A program made the position numbers and the translations under genes. Below the pieces are notes generated by a model. The model searched no databases and was not told the DNA's origin. It saw nothing but the letters and a program-made list of their open reading frames with translations. This document shows, one piece after another, positions 62,473 to 64,000 of a DNA stretch of 64,000 nucleotides (the stretch's first letter is position 1; each line of letters begins with the position of its first letter). Source of the DNA: an uncultured Owenweeksia sp. (GTDB lineage Bacteria > Bacteroidota > Bacteroidia > Flavobacteriales > Schleiferiaceae); the NCBI GenBank assembly GCA_937146805.1, contig CAKZRR010000033.1, positions 1 through 64,000 on the forward strand, given 5' to 3'.

Positions 62473-64000
62473 TTGCTTTATAAAACTTTCATATCACAGC
62501 GCTTTTGTGTCTTTATCCTATTTTCATTAGGGTTTGCGGGGTTATTGTCCGCACAGGCTCCATCTATTAATTGGGCTCCAAGCGTTAGTTTCTGTAGTGG
62601 TAATTCATTTTCGCTAAATGCTGGAAACCCAGGTTCGGTTTTTATTTGGAGTACCGGAGCAAGCACGCAATCTATTTCCGTATCAACATCGGGAACTTAT
62701 TGGGTAACAGTTAGTAATTCTTATGGTTCTACATCAGATACCATTCAGGTATATGTTCAAAATATAGTGTTGCCTAATTTGGGTATGGATAGACAGGTAT
62801 GCTCTACCTCTCAAACTTTGCTTAGAGCTCCTTACCACCCCAATACCCAATATTTGTGGCAGGACAGTAGTACATCTAACATTTTTAATGTAACTCAAAG
62901 TGGTCAGTATTTTGTAAAAGCTTCTAATAGTTGTGGTACTTATAGCGATACCGTAAATATTACGGTAATTCCAGCGCCCATAGTAAACCTTGGTCCAGAC
63001 ACGAACTTATGTCAGATTGATACTTTAGTTTTTCGAGTTTCAAAGCCAGTAAACGGAAACCTAGCTTGGAGTAATGGGCATAATTCAGATTCCATAATAA
63101 TAACTGAACCAGGGGTGTATTGGGCTCAAACTCAAAACTTTTGTGGTAATTTTTACGATACTGTTGTTGTTACGATAGGTAATGGTGATTTTTTGGATAT
63201 TGGGGATACGATATATAAATGCCCACAAAACCAGCTCACTTTAAGCTCAAATATTAAAGGAGGTACTTTTTTGTGGAGCACTTATCATACTTCTAAGTCA
63301 ATATCGGTGGCAAACCCTGGTGTTTACTGGTTACAGTATAGCGATAATTGTGGAGTTTATTACGATACAGTGGTGGTGGTTAGTGGAAAAGCTCAAGTAG
63401 ATCTTGGATCAGATACAACTTTATGTGATGGGGAATTGCTTATGCTGGATCCAGGCTATCATGGAAGTACGGTAATTTGGTCTATAGGCGGATCTAATCC
63501 AACCAATTTGATTTCATTACCAGGCACTTACTGGGTGGGTGTTGATAATGGCTGCGGCTTTGTTTACGACACAATTAAGGTTCAAATGACTCCAAGTCCA
63601 TCTACAGCGGGAATGCTTGATACAGTTTTCTATTGCGCATCATCTGGAAGTATTCAGATAGACGCTAAGGACTGGGGTGTAAATAGTTTTTATTTTTGGA
63701 GTGATTCAACCGCAGGACGTTTTAATTCATTTTCACAAGCTGGTAATTACTATGTAACTTTTGGAAACAAATGTGATACGGTTACCCATCATTTTTACGT
63801 TCAGCCAATGTCTCCCCCAGTTTTTGATTTGGGGCCGGATACGGCCACGTGTGATTTGTATTATAGAGTTTCGGTGTCCGTGCCAAAGTCTGGAAACACC
63901 TTTTTTTGGTCTACGGGATCTGCAAGTAATCTCGGCACGGCTAGCAGAACGGGTTTTTTGGGATTATCAATTACAAATGTATGCGGTACTTTTACTGATA
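62473..64000 (+). CDS. Second giant surface repeat protein, partial
   Basis: Open frame to the window end, no stop. There is no ATG before the signal peptide: the in-frame TTG at 62473 is the best start (LYKTFISQRFCVFILFSLGFAGLLSAQ), and an ATA at 62491 is the only other; an in-frame stop lies at 62461. The mature start APSINWAPSVSFCSGNSFSLNAGNPG matches the first protein (58683-62387) closely. At least seven repeats are visible in the same order as there: repeat 5 begins SGKAQVDLGSDTTLC and repeat 7 PPVFDLGPDT. A tandem duplicate. Confidence 0.8.
   Translation, partial: MLYKTFISQRFCVFILFSLGFAGLLSAQAPSINWAPSVSFCSGNSFSLNAGNPGSVFIWSTGASTQSISVSTSGTYWVTVSNSYGSTSDTIQVYVQNIVLPNLGMDRQVCSTSQTLLRAPYHPNTQYLWQDSSTSNIFNVTQSGQYFVKASNSCGTYSDTVNITVIPAPIVNLGPDTNLCQIDTLVFRVSKPVNGNLAWSNGHNSDSIIITEPGVYWAQTQNFCGNFYDTVVVTIGNGDFLDIGDTIYKCPQNQLTLSSNIKGGTFLWSTYHTSKSISVANPGVYWLQYSDNCGVYYDTVVVVSGKAQVDLGSDTTLCDGELLMLDPGYHGSTVIWSIGGSNPTNLISLPGTYWVGVDNGCGFVYDTIKVQMTPSPSTAGMLDTVFYCASSGSIQIDAKDWGVNSFYFWSDSTAGRFNSFSQAGNYYVTFGNKCDTVTHHFYVQPMSPPVFDLGPDTATCDLYYRVSVSVPKSGNTFFWSTGSASNLGTASRTGFLGLSITNVCGTFTD

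Noticed and set aside
58683-64000. CRISPR-like or DNA-level direct repeats in the repeat-protein genes
   Set aside because: The periodicity is at protein level with diverged DNA; no identical short repeats with uniform spacers occur here or elsewhere in the window.

Overview
The window comes from a Bacteroidota chromosome, most likely a marine-type Flavobacteriales/Cryomorphaceae-like organism; the species is not identifiable by eye. The signs are type IX secretion (T9SS) C-terminal sorting domains on exported proteins, a CHU_C-type gliding/sorting tail, the Bacteroidota promoter element TAnnTTTG, a complete Bat (aerotolerance) operon, an S46 dipeptidyl-peptidase, DUF2480 beside the SUF genes, and AT-rich coding.

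Layout. 1-6.4 kb is an AT-rich accessory region. Small exported or hypothetical genes are separated by long imperfect palindromes that look like integron attC sites, and the region is broken up by a frameshifted IS481-family element and a second copy of that element's 3' end. 6.5-8.8 kb (minus) holds an MBOAT O-acyltransferase with an SGNH-like partner. 8.9-13 kb (plus) holds an ABC ATPase, an atypical SDR and an aminomuconate-semialdehyde-type dehydrogenase, then a hypothetical gene, a truncated serine hydrolase and a remnant of a second dehydrogenase 3' end. 13-15 kb has rmuC and marC. 15-22.3 kb is a signalling island: membrane-anchored TPR-CHAT protease-like protein, membrane TPR/anti-sigma-like protein, ECF sigma factor and a T9SS-exported subtilisin, with a mirrored pair of identical bipartite promoter-like motifs between sigma gene and subtilisin. 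Then come tRNA-Ala(GGC), a frame-disrupted sensor kinase and DoxX.

24.9-33.4 kb (minus) is the moxR-DUF58-bat operon. 33.7-36.1 kb is a hybrid sensor kinase. 36.2-47.7 kb (minus) has an FGE-like protein, DPP7-type peptidase, amidophosphoribosyltransferase, ACMSD, a response regulator with a multi-PAS protein that lacks an ATPase domain, a PadR/membrane-protein pair, 3-hydroxyanthranilate dioxygenase and an SCO1-like protein. 48.3-58.5 kb (minus) is the SUF iron-sulfur locus (sufA-B-C-D-S, sufE, a SufT-like gene, DUF2480), interrupted by a methyltransferase and three plus-strand genes. 58.7-64 kb carries two tandem giant repeat proteins for the cell surface; the second runs off the window.

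How the genes fit together. 3-HAO, ACMSD and AMSDH are three consecutive enzymes of the 3-hydroxyanthranilate branch of tryptophan/kynurenine breakdown, spread over about 36 kb. The Bat operon likely forms an envelope MoxR/VWA complex. The most unusual locus is the CHAT/anti-sigma/ECF island: its topology would let a periplasmic CHAT protease act on the periplasmic part of an anti-sigma factor, and one copy of the mirrored motif may drive a short RNA ending at a hairpin terminator.
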